Below the pieces are notes generated by a model. That model was given only the letters and a program-made list of their open reading frames with translations. It was not told the origin of the DNA and did no database searches. A program made the position numbers and the translations under genes. From Gemmatimonadota bacterium (GTDB taxonomy: Bacteria; Gemmatimonadota; Gemmatimonadetes; Longimicrobiales; Gaopeijiaceae): a stretch of 64,000 nucleotides of DNA. Numbering within the stretch: the first letter of the stretch is position 1; the number at the start of each line of letters is the position of its first letter. Of the stretch, positions 27,760-37,308 are shown one piece after another. The stretch covers positions 1-64,000 of the forward strand of contig SKKN01000003.1 in assembly GCA_007121455.1 (NCBI GenBank), read 5' to 3'.

Positions 27760-28078
27760 GAATCCTCCTCTCCATGCGCCCGCGGAGATGGATCGGCCCC
27801 CCGGAAGCATCGCCACCCGAACGACGCTGAGTTACCTGGCCTCTCCGCTGGGTTCTCTCGATCCACTACAGGATGGGGCAAGAGATGTGCCCGTAGGAGG
27901 ACCGCGAAGCGGCCGCGCCGTCATGGCGGATGGATGGCGTGCTCCTTGCTAGATCTCGCGCCTGAAGGGGGCTGGGGGGGCGTGGCGCGCTGCCTCGAAT
28001 TGGCTCCACGAACACTTCCAACGTCGCGGATCGGAAGGCCGGCGCAGGGTCTGTCGGTCCGGAAGGAGTGAGGATTCG
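27760..28078. other. 319-bp divergent intergenic region
   Basis: It lies between the 25-residue peptide gene (minus) and the Cu/Zn SOD gene (plus). Apart from the ribosome-binding sites at its two ends I see nothing in it: no hairpin, repeat or RNA-like structure. Confidence 0.5.
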
Positions 28079-28750
28079 ATGGGCAGGAAAATGCGAAGGA
28101 CGTTCCGGGGCCTGGCCGCTGTGCTGCTCCTCGGTCTGTGGGGTTGCCCGCCTCCGGACGAGCCGGTGGAGGAGCGTCCAGGCCAGGAGGGCGAACGGTG
28201 GGAGCCTGCTTTGGAGGATGCTCCGGGGGGGGAAGCGCGGGCGGAGATGGTCGATCACACGGGTGAGAGCGCAGGGACCCTCACGCTCACATCGGTCGAG
28301 GAAGGTGTTCGGGTTCAGGGACAGCTGCACATCCCCGGGGTGCCTCCCGGAGAAAAGGGATTCCATGTCCATGAGGTGGGGGAATGCGAACCCCCCGACT
28401 TCGAATCTGCGGGACCGCACTTCGATCCCCACGACCATCCGCATGGGGACCGCGACGATCCACCCACCGAGCGGCATATCGGAGATCTGGGGAACGTGGA
28501 GATCGACGCGGAGGGAATGGTGGAGATCGACCTCGTCGACGAGGTGATCGAGCTCGGCCCGGGTCCGGATGACGTCCTTGGCCGTGCAATCATTGTGCAT
28601 GCGGAGCGGGACGACCTCGAGACCCAGCCGGATGGAGACGCAGGCGATCCAGTAGCCTGTGGCGTGATCGAGTCACGGGACCAGGGGGCAGCGGACGAGG
28701 CGCAGTCTGAGCCGAGGCTGGCCCGGGAGGGAGAGTCCGCTTCCCCCTGA
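28079..28750 (+). CDS. sodC: Cu/Zn superoxide dismutase, lipoprotein form
   Basis: A 223-residue periplasmic superoxide dismutase with a lipoprotein leader ending LWGC (Cys23). Metal ligands are all present: His96 and His98 in GFHVHE, His114 in GPHFDP, His122, His133 and Asp136 in RHIGDLGN, and His174 in IVHAERDD. The disulfide pair is Cys103 and Cys194. The active-site arginine that guides superoxide (three residues before the second Cys) is Pro191 in GDPVACGV, which should lower the rate. A long acidic linker follows the leader and a charged tail extends beyond the usual end. GGAAGGAG stands before the ATG. Confidence 0.92.
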   Translation: MGRKMRRTFRGLAAVLLLGLWGCPPPDEPVEERPGQEGERWEPALEDAPGGEARAEMVDHTGESAGTLTLTSVEEGVRVQGQLHIPGVPPGEKGFHVHEVGECEPPDFESAGPHFDPHDHPHGDRDDPPTERHIGDLGNVEIDAEGMVEIDLVDEVIELGPGPDDVLGRAIIVHAERDDLETQPDGDAGDPVACGVIESRDQGAADEAQSEPRLAREGESASP

Positions 28751-28783
28751 CCTCTCTCTCACCCTGCGATCATTCGGTCGGGT

Positions 28784-31700
28784 TCATCGCTCGACGCGGT
28801 ACAGGAGGTCCACCGCCGATTGCGCTCCGCTCTCGGTCTGGAGCAACCAGCGCTCTCCGAGGTCATAGCGGATTCGGATGACACTCGTGGCTTCGAAGAG
28901 CCCGATCCCGTAGCTGACGTGGAGGCTGGGGGAGAGCTGAGCACCCACCACGAGGAGAGCCTCTTCGAAGCCTTCACCCTCTCCCGTCTCCAGGTGCGCT
29001 TCATCCAGCCCGAAGACGCCACGACCGATCCGGTCCGCGATCTGTTGTGCTCCTGCTACCCCCGCCCGGGTCGCGGCTTGTTGCAAAAGCTCTCCTTCCT
29101 CCGGGCTCGCGAACGTCATCGGCCGGCCAAGGGTCAGGTATGCAAGCACCTCGGCATCGGCCATCGAGGGTTCGGAAAAGAGCTCGGCTTCTGGTTGAGT
29201 GGCGGTTCCTCCGAGGTCCATCCCGGCGACCACCCCGTTGGCTTCCCGCGTCACCCGAACATCGAGCCCGGGGTCGGTCACGGGCCCATCGGCGAAGGCG
29301 AGGCGACCATGGTCGATGGCGAGCGTCTGGCGGAACGCGGTGTACTCACCGTCAACGATCTCCAACTCCCCCCTGCCCGTCGTCTCACGATCCGGGGCCT
29401 CGTCCACCACGAGGCTTCCGGATAGCCTGCCTGTGAGCCCGAAGGCGTCGAGGTGAACGTCGTCGCCCAGAACGACACGGACCTCCGCGTAGACGTCCCA
29501 CGGGCCGTCGGATTTCTCGATCTCCTCCTCTGCCGGGTCCTCTCCCCTCACGATCCGGACGTCCGGGGAGATGTTCACCGTCACCTCGAAGTCCCGTGGG
29601 CTGATCCGCCCTTCGGGGATCCGCACGGTCCCGCCAACATCGACCCGTCCGGGTATCGCCCTCGCGTTCAAATCCGGAGACACCACCACTCGGGCGAGGG
29701 TCGTGTTGTACGCTTCGAACTGCTCTCCGGCGGCCGTGAGCTCCGCGCTCCACTCACCTTCCGGCCCGTTCGATGGCGAGAGAGAGCCTTCGAGCGCGAT
29801 CTGGCCCTCCCCGGATGCCCCTTCCCCACGGAAGGCCCAGCGCGTCGCATTCTCGCTCGACGCATCGAAGCGGATCTCTTCGATACGGATCCCCGCGGGC
29901 AGGATGTCGGCCCGCCCGTCGGTGAGCTCGAGTACCCCCATCACCTCGGGCGCAGTCGGCGTGCCGCCCACGGCCAGGTCGACGGTCAGCATTCCTTCGG
30001 TATCGGAGAGGTCGGGCAGCAGGATTCCCGCGAGCCCCCGGTCCTGGAGCTCGCCCGTCAGGCGGCCACTCAGCGACGCATCTTCAGGAGAGGGGCTGCG
30101 GACCAGGCGAAGCTCCCCCTCGAGGCCGTCGCCGTCCATGAGCGGGAAGAGGAGGTTTGCCACGACCTCCTGGGCGTCCCCACGGACCTCGACGAAAAGC
30201 TGGTCGAAGGCTCGCTCGACCGCCTCGCGGTCCGGTCCGGGCACGTAGCGAAGGGCCCCGGGGCCGGTGGACAGAGTTCCTTCTGCCCGGAGAAGCGACC
30301 CGTCGGCTCCGACCGCTGCCTGACCCACAGCATCGAGCGACCCCTCGACTTCGACACCGGGAATCCATGGAGAGGCGATCTCGAGGGGGAGCTCCGCTGC
30401 GGCAAGGTGGCCCTCCGCACCATCCTCCCGGCTCCAGACCATGCCCAGACAGACCTCCCCACCTTCCTGTCGGACGAGGCACGCCGTATCCAGCCGTGCC
30501 GCGTCCGGGCCAACTGCGAGGGGTACGGATTCCCGAAGGATCCACTGGCCGAGGAGCGGCCCGGGAGCCTCTTCCTCCAGCTCCTCCTCTTCGATCAGAT
30601 CGCCGGGGAGCGCTCCCGGTCTCACGTCGTCGATGGAGAGCTCGTGCAACGATCCTCGCCACCGCTCGTCATCTTCGAGTCCTCCAGCGAATGCCAGAAG
30701 AACGGCGCCCGCTTGAGCGGCTCGGGCGATGACCGTGACTTCGTGCTCGGTAGAGGTACCCTCTCCATCGATCACGATCTCCGACAGCTCGGTCTGACCG
30801 ACGACGATGTCCTCTGTGTGCAGGTTCAGGAACGATGAACGCGCGTCGGAGAGGTCCAGGTCCGCCGAGAAATCGAGGGTCGCGATTTCGTAGTCGAGGA
30901 GGGATGCGTTTCGGACGGCGACCGTCGCTGCGATCGAAGGCTCCGCTCGGGCTCCCCCCACGAGGCCGTGCGCGTTCAGGCTTCCCGCCAGCGCCTCCAC
31001 GATCGGCTCGAGCACGGCCAGGTCCGCGATATCGATTTCCCACCGCAGGGCCCACTCTTCGTCCACGATTCCTTCGGCCGTCACTCCGATCACACCCGCG
31101 GAGAAGTCGAAGGTGCGAACCTCGTACCGCTCCCCGGCGACCCGAAAATGAGCCTCCCCCTCGAGGGCGAGGTCCAGGAGCGTGCCTCCGACCTGCTCGA
31201 AGTGAAGCTCCGCCACGAGCCCTTCCTCCCTCATCACCCCGCGGGATGTCATCGCCAGCTCCAGCTGGCCGGGTAGTTCGGGCTGGAGAATCCATGGATT
31301 CAGGTTCTCCGCTCGAGCCGCAAAGTCCCACGACAGCTCCTGCGCCCACGAGAGGAAGAGCTCGCCGTCGATGGTGCCGTCCAGAGCCTCGCCGGCGAGC
31401 AGCGCGTCGAGAGCGTTCGAGTCCCCGGAGCCGGTCAGAAGCCATTGGCTTTCCCCCACCAGATCGTCTTCCACCGCCGATTCCAAGCGGAAGTCGTAGG
31501 CGTCCATCGTCCCGCTCGCGGCAAAGGTGCCCATCGGGCTTCGAGCCGGTGCCTTTGGGTGCGGAGGCCATGAGAGATCCCTCCACGTCCCCTCCAACGC
31601 GAAACGCTGCTCTTCGCCCAGGTGCAGTTCCCCCGTGGCAACGAGGGAGCCGCCGGTTTCCGGCATGTCCAGCGAGAATGCGTCGAGTGACACCGAGTCC

Positions 31701-32647
31701 GCCGCATACCGTAGCTCCAACTCGGCGACGAGCTCGCCGACCTCCTCCACCCGGCCGACGAGATCCGCACGTGCGGTGGCGTGATCAGCGTCCCCCGAGG
31801 CCGTGAGCTCGAGCCCGATCTCGTGGGGCTCGAGATCCTGCAGCATCGTCACGAGCTCGAACCGTGGGACGACAAGGTGAGCATTCCAGCGAAGGTCCTC
31901 CACTTCCAGCAGCTGGATGATCGAGGCGGTGAACTCCACTTCGGTGGGTTCGCTCAGTCGGTGTCGGACGTGGAGGGCATCGAGTGACCCGTCCAGACTT
32001 CCCGTCCCCTGGAAATCGGGCAGCTCCGGAGGCCGGGCGTCCCAGTCGAAGGCAAGATCGAGGGGATAGTCGTCCCAGGCGTGCACCCTTCCGGTCATTC
32101 GCGCCACGTACGCCGCGCCTTCGATCCGCAGCTCGGAGAGAGCGAGCTCCCCATCCCGCAGAGAGGCCGCGACCACGACCTCGTCGAGCTCGATCGGTGC
32201 CTCGGCCTCGACGGGAAAGAAGCGCACTCCATGGATTCGTGCCCGGTCGAGAATGACGACGACCGGGAGTCGGAGGTCCGGAAGCTCGGTCTCCACCGGC
32301 TCCGGTGGAGGGTCGACCTCTCGGACCTGGTGCGTCACCCCTTCCACTTCGACCGCCTCGATATGGAGGGTCCGCCGCAGGAGCCGTCGGGGGCGCCAAT
32401 CGAGGCGAATCCGGTCGATCGAGGTAACTCCACCCTCCGCGCGCAGCTCGACCCCGTGAAGGGTGAGCGGACCCAGGAAGCTACCTTCGACCCGCTCCAC
32501 CGAGGCGTCATCGGGCAGAAATCGTGCAGTCGCCCAATCGGCCCCCGCTCCGGTCGCGACGAGCCAGTAGGTGAAGGCGCCGACAGCGACGAGGAGGACC
32601 CCGACCGCGATCAGCACGGTGACGAGAGCCCGGCCAAGCGTTTTCAC
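28784..32647 (-). CDS. tamB: TamB, translocation and assembly module inner-membrane subunit
   Basis: A 1287-residue AsmA/TamB-like protein. One N-terminal anchor (VTVLIAVGVLLVAVGAFTYWLV) is followed by a very long beta-rich periplasmic part with repeated VxGxVxx and AxGxL units. The C-terminal DUF490 domain is evident from DITVNISPDV-like strands, GELEIVDGEYTAFRQTLAIDHG and the closing SVIRIRYDLGERWLLQTESG. TamB bridges the envelope and helps insert outer-membrane proteins or move phospholipids. The GTG at 32647 overlaps the tamA stop by four bases (GTGA), which fixes the start and shows tight translational coupling. The C-terminus is convergent with sodC. Confidence 0.92.
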   Translation of the reverse strand: MKTLGRALVTVLIAVGVLLVAVGAFTYWLVATGAGADWATARFLPDDASVERVEGSFLGPLTLHGVELRAEGGVTSIDRIRLDWRPRRLLRRTLHIEAVEVEGVTHQVREVDPPPEPVETELPDLRLPVVVILDRARIHGVRFFPVEAEAPIELDEVVVAASLRDGELALSELRIEGAAYVARMTGRVHAWDDYPLDLAFDWDARPPELPDFQGTGSLDGSLDALHVRHRLSEPTEVEFTASIIQLLEVEDLRWNAHLVVPRFELVTMLQDLEPHEIGLELTASGDADHATARADLVGRVEEVGELVAELELRYAADSVSLDAFSLDMPETGGSLVATGELHLGEEQRFALEGTWRDLSWPPHPKAPARSPMGTFAASGTMDAYDFRLESAVEDDLVGESQWLLTGSGDSNALDALLAGEALDGTIDGELFLSWAQELSWDFAARAENLNPWILQPELPGQLELAMTSRGVMREEGLVAELHFEQVGGTLLDLALEGEAHFRVAGERYEVRTFDFSAGVIGVTAEGIVDEEWALRWEIDIADLAVLEPIVEALAGSLNAHGLVGGARAEPSIAATVAVRNASLLDYEIATLDFSADLDLSDARSSFLNLHTEDIVVGQTELSEIVIDGEGTSTEHEVTVIARAAQAGAVLLAFAGGLEDDERWRGSLHELSIDDVRPGALPGDLIEEEELEEEAPGPLLGQWILRESVPLAVGPDAARLDTACLVRQEGGEVCLGMVWSREDGAEGHLAAAELPLEIASPWIPGVEVEGSLDAVGQAAVGADGSLLRAEGTLSTGPGALRYVPGPDREAVERAFDQLFVEVRGDAQEVVANLLFPLMDGDGLEGELRLVRSPSPEDASLSGRLTGELQDRGLAGILLPDLSDTEGMLTVDLAVGGTPTAPEVMGVLELTDGRADILPAGIRIEEIRFDASSENATRWAFRGEGASGEGQIALEGSLSPSNGPEGEWSAELTAAGEQFEAYNTTLARVVVSPDLNARAIPGRVDVGGTVRIPEGRISPRDFEVTVNISPDVRIVRGEDPAEEEIEKSDGPWDVYAEVRVVLGDDVHLDAFGLTGRLSGSLVVDEAPDRETTGRGELEIVDGEYTAFRQTLAIDHGRLAFADGPVTDPGLDVRVTREANGVVAGMDLGGTATQPEAELFSEPSMADAEVLAYLTLGRPMTFASPEEGELLQQAATRAGVAGAQQIADRIGRGVFGLDEAHLETGEGEGFEEALLVVGAQLSPSLHVSYGIGLFEATSVIRIRYDLGERWLLQTESGAQSAVDLLYRVER

Positions 32648-34413
32648 AGGTCCGGCCCCAACGTGACGTGGAGCCGGAGTGGGATTCCGGATCGGCTGAG
32701 CTGGGTGGCGACGTCGACCCGAACCATCCCGATAGGTGAGATCCAGCGCGCACCCACGCCGGTCCCCTGCTCCAGGCGATCGTCGAGCCGGTTGACGGCA
32801 TTCCCCACATCGTAGAAGACGGCTGCGCCCCACGTGTCACCGAAGAGGTGTTCGTACTCGACGCTGGCGGTGAGGAGGTGGCGGCCGCCCACCGTCGTAT
32901 GCTCATCCTCGGTAGGAGGCCCGAGGGCCTGGAAGCCGAACCCCCGGATGCTTCGGTCACCTCCGGCGAAGTAGCGGTAGGTCCCGGGGAGTCGCGCGAA
33001 ATCATCAACCCAGGTGGCGCCCAACTCCGTTCGTCCCAGGAGACGGCCCGATGCTCCGGCCGGGCGGATCAGGTTTCCTCTGAGGGTGCCCTGGACGAAG
33101 GAGACATGGGATCCGAGCACGGGGTCGGTGCCACGGGTCTCGAACGCGATCCGGTCCCCGCGGGTGGGGTATATGCGATCGTTGTACCGCGTTCGCGACC
33201 ACTCCGCGCCAGGGAGGACAAGGGTCGTCACGCCTTCGACCGCTCCGACCTCGAACCAGGCCCGGATGATGTTCAGATAGAGGGTTTCTCTCCAGCCCCA
33301 CCGTTCCTGGCTCAGGGATGTACCGAGGCTGAGCGTTTGCCCACGATAGGTCGCCACATCGTCGTCACGGAAGGATGCCGTGAACAGCCATTCTTCCCCG
33401 GCTCCTCCGTAGGGAATGGTATAACGGGTCTGAATGGCCCTGCGCACGAACGACGCTCGGATGTCCCCTCGGAGCTGATGGCCCCGACGATTCAGCCGGC
33501 GGATCTCCCATGCGAGGGAGCCACGCGTGCCCGTATCCGTGCCATAGCCGAGCCCTATCGCGTACTCGAGGCGAGGAAGAGGCTCGAGGATGACCACGAT
33601 CGGAACCTCGAGGTTTTCCGCCTCGGCTTCGCGCGCGTCCACATTCACGATCTGGAAGAGGCCCGACCCGGCGAGCGCGTTCTGGAACTCGAGCAGCTCG
33701 CGGAGATGGAAGACGTCGCCCTGCTCGAAGGGAACGAACCCCTCGAGTAGCTCCTCCGAGAAATCCTCCTGCTCGAAACGAACGGCTCCGAAACGATGTC
33801 GTTCCCCGGTCTCCAGGTGGAGGATGACCCGAGCGGTGTTCGCCTCCAGGTCCACCGGGACCGTGCGGGCGGCAAAGCTGGAGGCGAAATACCCACGCTC
33901 CTGGGCGACGCGCTCGAGGCGCATCCTCCCCTCCTCGTGAGCGCCGTGATGGAGGGCATCGCCTTGACTCAGAGGGAAGGCGGCCACTGCCTCCCGGAAG
34001 AACGGATCGGCCTCTCCCGGTCCCGAAAGCTGGATGTCGAGTTCCTCCACAACGACCGGCGGGCCGGGGTCGATCCGGTACTGCGCGGTCCATTGACCAT
34101 TCTCATGGACCAGTTCCTGGGTGAGGTCGGGATGGTAGTACCCAAAGGGTCGCAGCGCCTGCTGGATTTCACCGGCAGCGCGCTCGTGCATTCGACGGAT
34201 GTCCCCCCTCGACAGCTCCCGGTCCCGCTGCTGGAAGATCGTCAGGGAGGCTTGGACGTTTTCCCGAACAGCTCCATCGACCCCGGCCAGCTCGACGGAA
34301 AGCCCTTCGGCCCCGGTCGATTGCAGGGCGCTCATGGATGCCGCGGACACGGCGTGAACGAGTGCGACCTGGACGAGCACTGAAAAGGTGCTGCGCACGG
34401 CCCGACCGGCCAT
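32644..34413 (-). CDS. tamA: TamA, outer-membrane BamA/Omp85-family protein
   Basis: A 589-residue outer-membrane protein with a short leader (RSTFSVLVQVALVHAVSA), two to three POTRA domains up to about residue 290, and a 16-strand Omp85 barrel. Barrel marks are the LGYGTDTGTRGSLAWEIRR strand, the GGDRSIRGFGFQALGP loop (the RGF motif of Omp85 proteins) and SVEYEHLFGDTWGAAVFYDVGNA, with a final LRLHVTLGPDL strand. ATG at 34413 has AGAGGA before it. It is the first gene of the tamAB operon and divergent from ligD. Confidence 0.92.
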   Translation of the reverse strand: MAGRAVRSTFSVLVQVALVHAVSAASMSALQSTGAEGLSVELAGVDGAVRENVQASLTIFQQRDRELSRGDIRRMHERAAGEIQQALRPFGYYHPDLTQELVHENGQWTAQYRIDPGPPVVVEELDIQLSGPGEADPFFREAVAAFPLSQGDALHHGAHEEGRMRLERVAQERGYFASSFAARTVPVDLEANTARVILHLETGERHRFGAVRFEQEDFSEELLEGFVPFEQGDVFHLRELLEFQNALAGSGLFQIVNVDAREAEAENLEVPIVVILEPLPRLEYAIGLGYGTDTGTRGSLAWEIRRLNRRGHQLRGDIRASFVRRAIQTRYTIPYGGAGEEWLFTASFRDDDVATYRGQTLSLGTSLSQERWGWRETLYLNIIRAWFEVGAVEGVTTLVLPGAEWSRTRYNDRIYPTRGDRIAFETRGTDPVLGSHVSFVQGTLRGNLIRPAGASGRLLGRTELGATWVDDFARLPGTYRYFAGGDRSIRGFGFQALGPPTEDEHTTVGGRHLLTASVEYEHLFGDTWGAAVFYDVGNAVNRLDDRLEQGTGVGARWISPIGMVRVDVATQLSRSGIPLRLHVTLGPDL

Positions 34414-34674
34414 GGTTCCTCTACTTCTATGCTGGAAGAGCCAGCAGGACGTTCGGTCGAACGCCGGGCAGGGCTTCACGGTGCAGCGAACTATGGATTC
34501 GTACAGGTCCGGGGTGTGGGGTGTTCCCTTACCTATCGCGCGGTCGCACCCCAATCCTCGGACAGGCCCCCAGGCACGGAACTTGAGATCTCACTCACAA
34601 ACGGATGCGTGGGCGCTGCGCGTTCCGGCTCTCCGGTCGCGTCCCCTTCACCAACCTGCGCCTTTTGTAAAGAT

Positions 34675-37308
34675 ATGACCGAGCGTCACGAGGGTTTGGA
34701 CCGTTATCGCCAGAAACGCGACTTTGCTCGCACCCCTGAGCCCACGGGCTCGGAAACGGAGGACTCCTCTGGCCCAGGAGCGGAAGCGAGGGGGGCTGAC
34801 GAGCTCCGCTTCGTAGTTCAGAAGCACGCGGCTCGGCGCCTCCACTATGACCTGCGACTGGAGTGGAGAGGCACGCTCAAGAGTTGGGCGGTGCCGAAGG
34901 GGCCGAGCCCGGATCCGGATGTCCGTTCACTCGCGGTACATGTGGAGGACCACCCTCTGGAGTACGCGGACTTCGAAGGTGTCATTCCGGAGGGCGAGTA
35001 CGGCGGCGGCACGGTGATGGTGTGGGATCGGGGAAGTTGGATCCCGCTCGAGGACGTGGATCGAGGCCTGGCCCGTGGCCGACTGAAGTTCCGGCTCCAC
35101 GGCGAACGGCTTCGAGGCGGTTGGATCCTCGTGCGTATGGACGACGGAGCGGCGGACAAGGGCAGGAACTGGCTGCTACGGAAGGTGAAACACGACAATG
35201 CGGCGGAAGGGCCAAGGGGTGGAGTTCGATTCGACGACCAGGAAGTCCGAAGCGTGAAGAGCCGTCGCACTCTCGGGGAAATCAGGGAGTCGGCAGAGGA
35301 TGGAGATCCGGGCGGAACAGGAGAGGGTCCGATTCATTCCCTTCCCACCACGGAGCTTCCCGCACCTCCGTTGAGAGCCACACCAGCGTCGCTTCCCAGA
35401 GATCCTCGTCCCCAACTACCCACGCTCGTTCGCGACGCCCCGCGAGGAGAGGGTTGGCTGCACGAGCTCAAGTTGGATGGATACCGGATCATGGCCCGGA
35501 TCGACGGGACCGAGGTCCGGCTCATCACCAGGCGGGGGCACGACTGGACGGACCGGTTTCCCGCAGTGGCCCGTTCGATCGCCGAAGTGCCCTGGGGGTC
35601 GGCGCTCGTGGACGGCGAAGTAGTAGTCGTCGCGCCGGATGGCACCACGGACTTCCAGGCTCTCCAGAACATCCTCAAAGGCGAAGGGCCGGGCAGGCTC
35701 GCATATGTCGCGTTCGATCTCATGCACTACCGCGGATACGACCTCTCGGATCTGCCTCTCGAGGAGCGGAAGGAGCTCTTGCGGAAGGCGCTCGCCGGTC
35801 ATTCGGGCGGTGGGGTGCTCAAGTACTGCGACCACATCGTGGGCCACGGACCCGAGGTGGTACGGCATGCCTGTACGCATGCACTCGAAGGAATTGTGGC
35901 GAAGCGAATCCACAGCCGATACCGGCCCGGGCGCCACCGGAGTTGGGTGAAGGTGAAATGTATGAACCGGCAGGAGTTCGTTGTCGGAGGGTGGACAGAG
36001 CCGAAGGGTTCTCGGTCGGGCCTCGGCGCGCTCCTCGTGGGATGGTACGACGAAAAAAGCCGACTCATCTACGCGGGTCGGATCGGAACAGGCTTCACAG
36101 GCTCCATGCTCGACCGGCTGGAACGGCTACTGGCCCAGCATCGCGCCGAATCACCACCTTTCCATGGACCGCCGACCGGGAGTGCAGCCCGCGGGGTGCA
36201 CTGGGTGGCCCCGGTTCTTGTGGTCGAGGTGGAGTACGGGAGCTGGACGGAGGCGGGAATCCTTCGGCACGCTTCGTTCCGGGGGCTTCGTGAGGACAAG
36301 GTCGCGAAGGAGGTGACCCGAGAGATGCCGGTGGAGCGGAAGACGGAGGGCACGAGGATGAAGAAGGCGGACGCGGAAGCTCCGCAGCGCGAGCCCCGAA
36401 CCCGCGGCCCGGTCCGTGTGGCAGGGGTCCGAGTGACGAGTCCCGACCGCGTCCTCTATCCGGAGCAGGGGGTGACAAAACGGGACCTGGCCCGATACTA
36501 CGAAGCTGTGGGAGAGTGGATCCTCCCCCACCTGCGGAGCCGACCCCTCACGATGGTCCGCTGTCCGCGTGGAACGGAGGGCAAGTGCTTCTATCAGAAA
36601 CACTTGACGGAAGGGATCCCAGAGCCGGTCCGAGGCATTCAGGTAGGGGAAGGTGGTGAGCCGGACGTGTATGTGACGGTCGCTGACCTGGCGGGCTTGA
36701 TCACCCTCGTCCAGTTCGGCGTCCTCGAGCTTCACCCGTGGGGAAGTCGAGGAGATCGGCTCGACCGTCCCGACCGGCTCGTGTTCGATCTGGATCCGGG
36801 CGAGGGAGTCCGATGGAAGGAACTCGTCCGCGCGGCCGTGCTCCTGAGGGATCGTATCTCCCGGATCGGTCTCGAAAGCTTCGTCCGGACCACGGGAGGG
36901 AAGGGTCTTCACATCGTGGCTCCCCTGGTTCGGCGATCGGGCTGGGAGGAGGTCAAGGCCTTCGCGCGGGGCATCGCCAGGAGTCTCGCGCGGAGTGAAC
37001 CGGATCGGTTCGTGGCCACCTCGGCCAAGGCGAAGCGGGCCGGTAAGATCTTTGTGGACTATCTCAGAAACGGACGGGGGGCCACGGCAGTGGCCTCCTA
37101 CTCCACCCGGGCACGACGGGGCGCTCCGGTCGCGACTCCCCTGCGCTGGGAGGAGCTGTCCGCCCTCGCGGACCCGCACGTCTATACGGTCAGGACCGTG
37201 CCCGAACGACTGTCCCGGGTCGAGCGGGACCCATGGGATGGGTTCTTTGCGCTCCGGCAGTCCCTCACGAAGTCGATGAAGGACGCCGCCGACGACGTAG
37301 GGCGTTGA
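34675..37308 (+). CDS. ligD: DNA ligase D, PE-LIG-POL multidomain NHEJ enzyme
   Basis: An 877-residue LigD for non-homologous end joining. Domain order is phosphoesterase, ligase, polymerase, the Pseudomonas arrangement and not the mycobacterial one. The PE domain opens with LDRYRQKRDFARTPEP and FVVQKHAARRLHYDLRLE. The ligase has its nucleotidyl-lysine at Lys266 in ELKLDGYR and the WVKVKC motif. The POL domain begins near residue 581 (VTSPDRVLYPEQGVTKRDLARYY) with metal-binding Asp705 and Asp707 in FDLDPGE. The ATG at 34675 is chosen from this conserved N-terminus; its ribosome site is weak. The 3' end overlaps the convergent ku gene by 44 bp. Confidence 0.95.
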   Translation: MTERHEGLDRYRQKRDFARTPEPTGSETEDSSGPGAEARGADELRFVVQKHAARRLHYDLRLEWRGTLKSWAVPKGPSPDPDVRSLAVHVEDHPLEYADFEGVIPEGEYGGGTVMVWDRGSWIPLEDVDRGLARGRLKFRLHGERLRGGWILVRMDDGAADKGRNWLLRKVKHDNAAEGPRGGVRFDDQEVRSVKSRRTLGEIRESAEDGDPGGTGEGPIHSLPTTELPAPPLRATPASLPRDPRPQLPTLVRDAPRGEGWLHELKLDGYRIMARIDGTEVRLITRRGHDWTDRFPAVARSIAEVPWGSALVDGEVVVVAPDGTTDFQALQNILKGEGPGRLAYVAFDLMHYRGYDLSDLPLEERKELLRKALAGHSGGGVLKYCDHIVGHGPEVVRHACTHALEGIVAKRIHSRYRPGRHRSWVKVKCMNRQEFVVGGWTEPKGSRSGLGALLVGWYDEKSRLIYAGRIGTGFTGSMLDRLERLLAQHRAESPPFHGPPTGSAARGVHWVAPVLVVEVEYGSWTEAGILRHASFRGLREDKVAKEVTREMPVERKTEGTRMKKADAEAPQREPRTRGPVRVAGVRVTSPDRVLYPEQGVTKRDLARYYEAVGEWILPHLRSRPLTMVRCPRGTEGKCFYQKHLTEGIPEPVRGIQVGEGGEPDVYVTVADLAGLITLVQFGVLELHPWGSRGDRLDRPDRLVFDLDPGEGVRWKELVRAAVLLRDRISRIGLESFVRTTGGKGLHIVAPLVRRSGWEEVKAFARGIARSLARSEPDRFVATSAKAKRAGKIFVDYLRNGRGATAVASYSTRARRGAPVATPLRWEELSALADPHVYTVRTVPERLSRVERDPWDGFFALRQSLTKSMKDAADDVGR

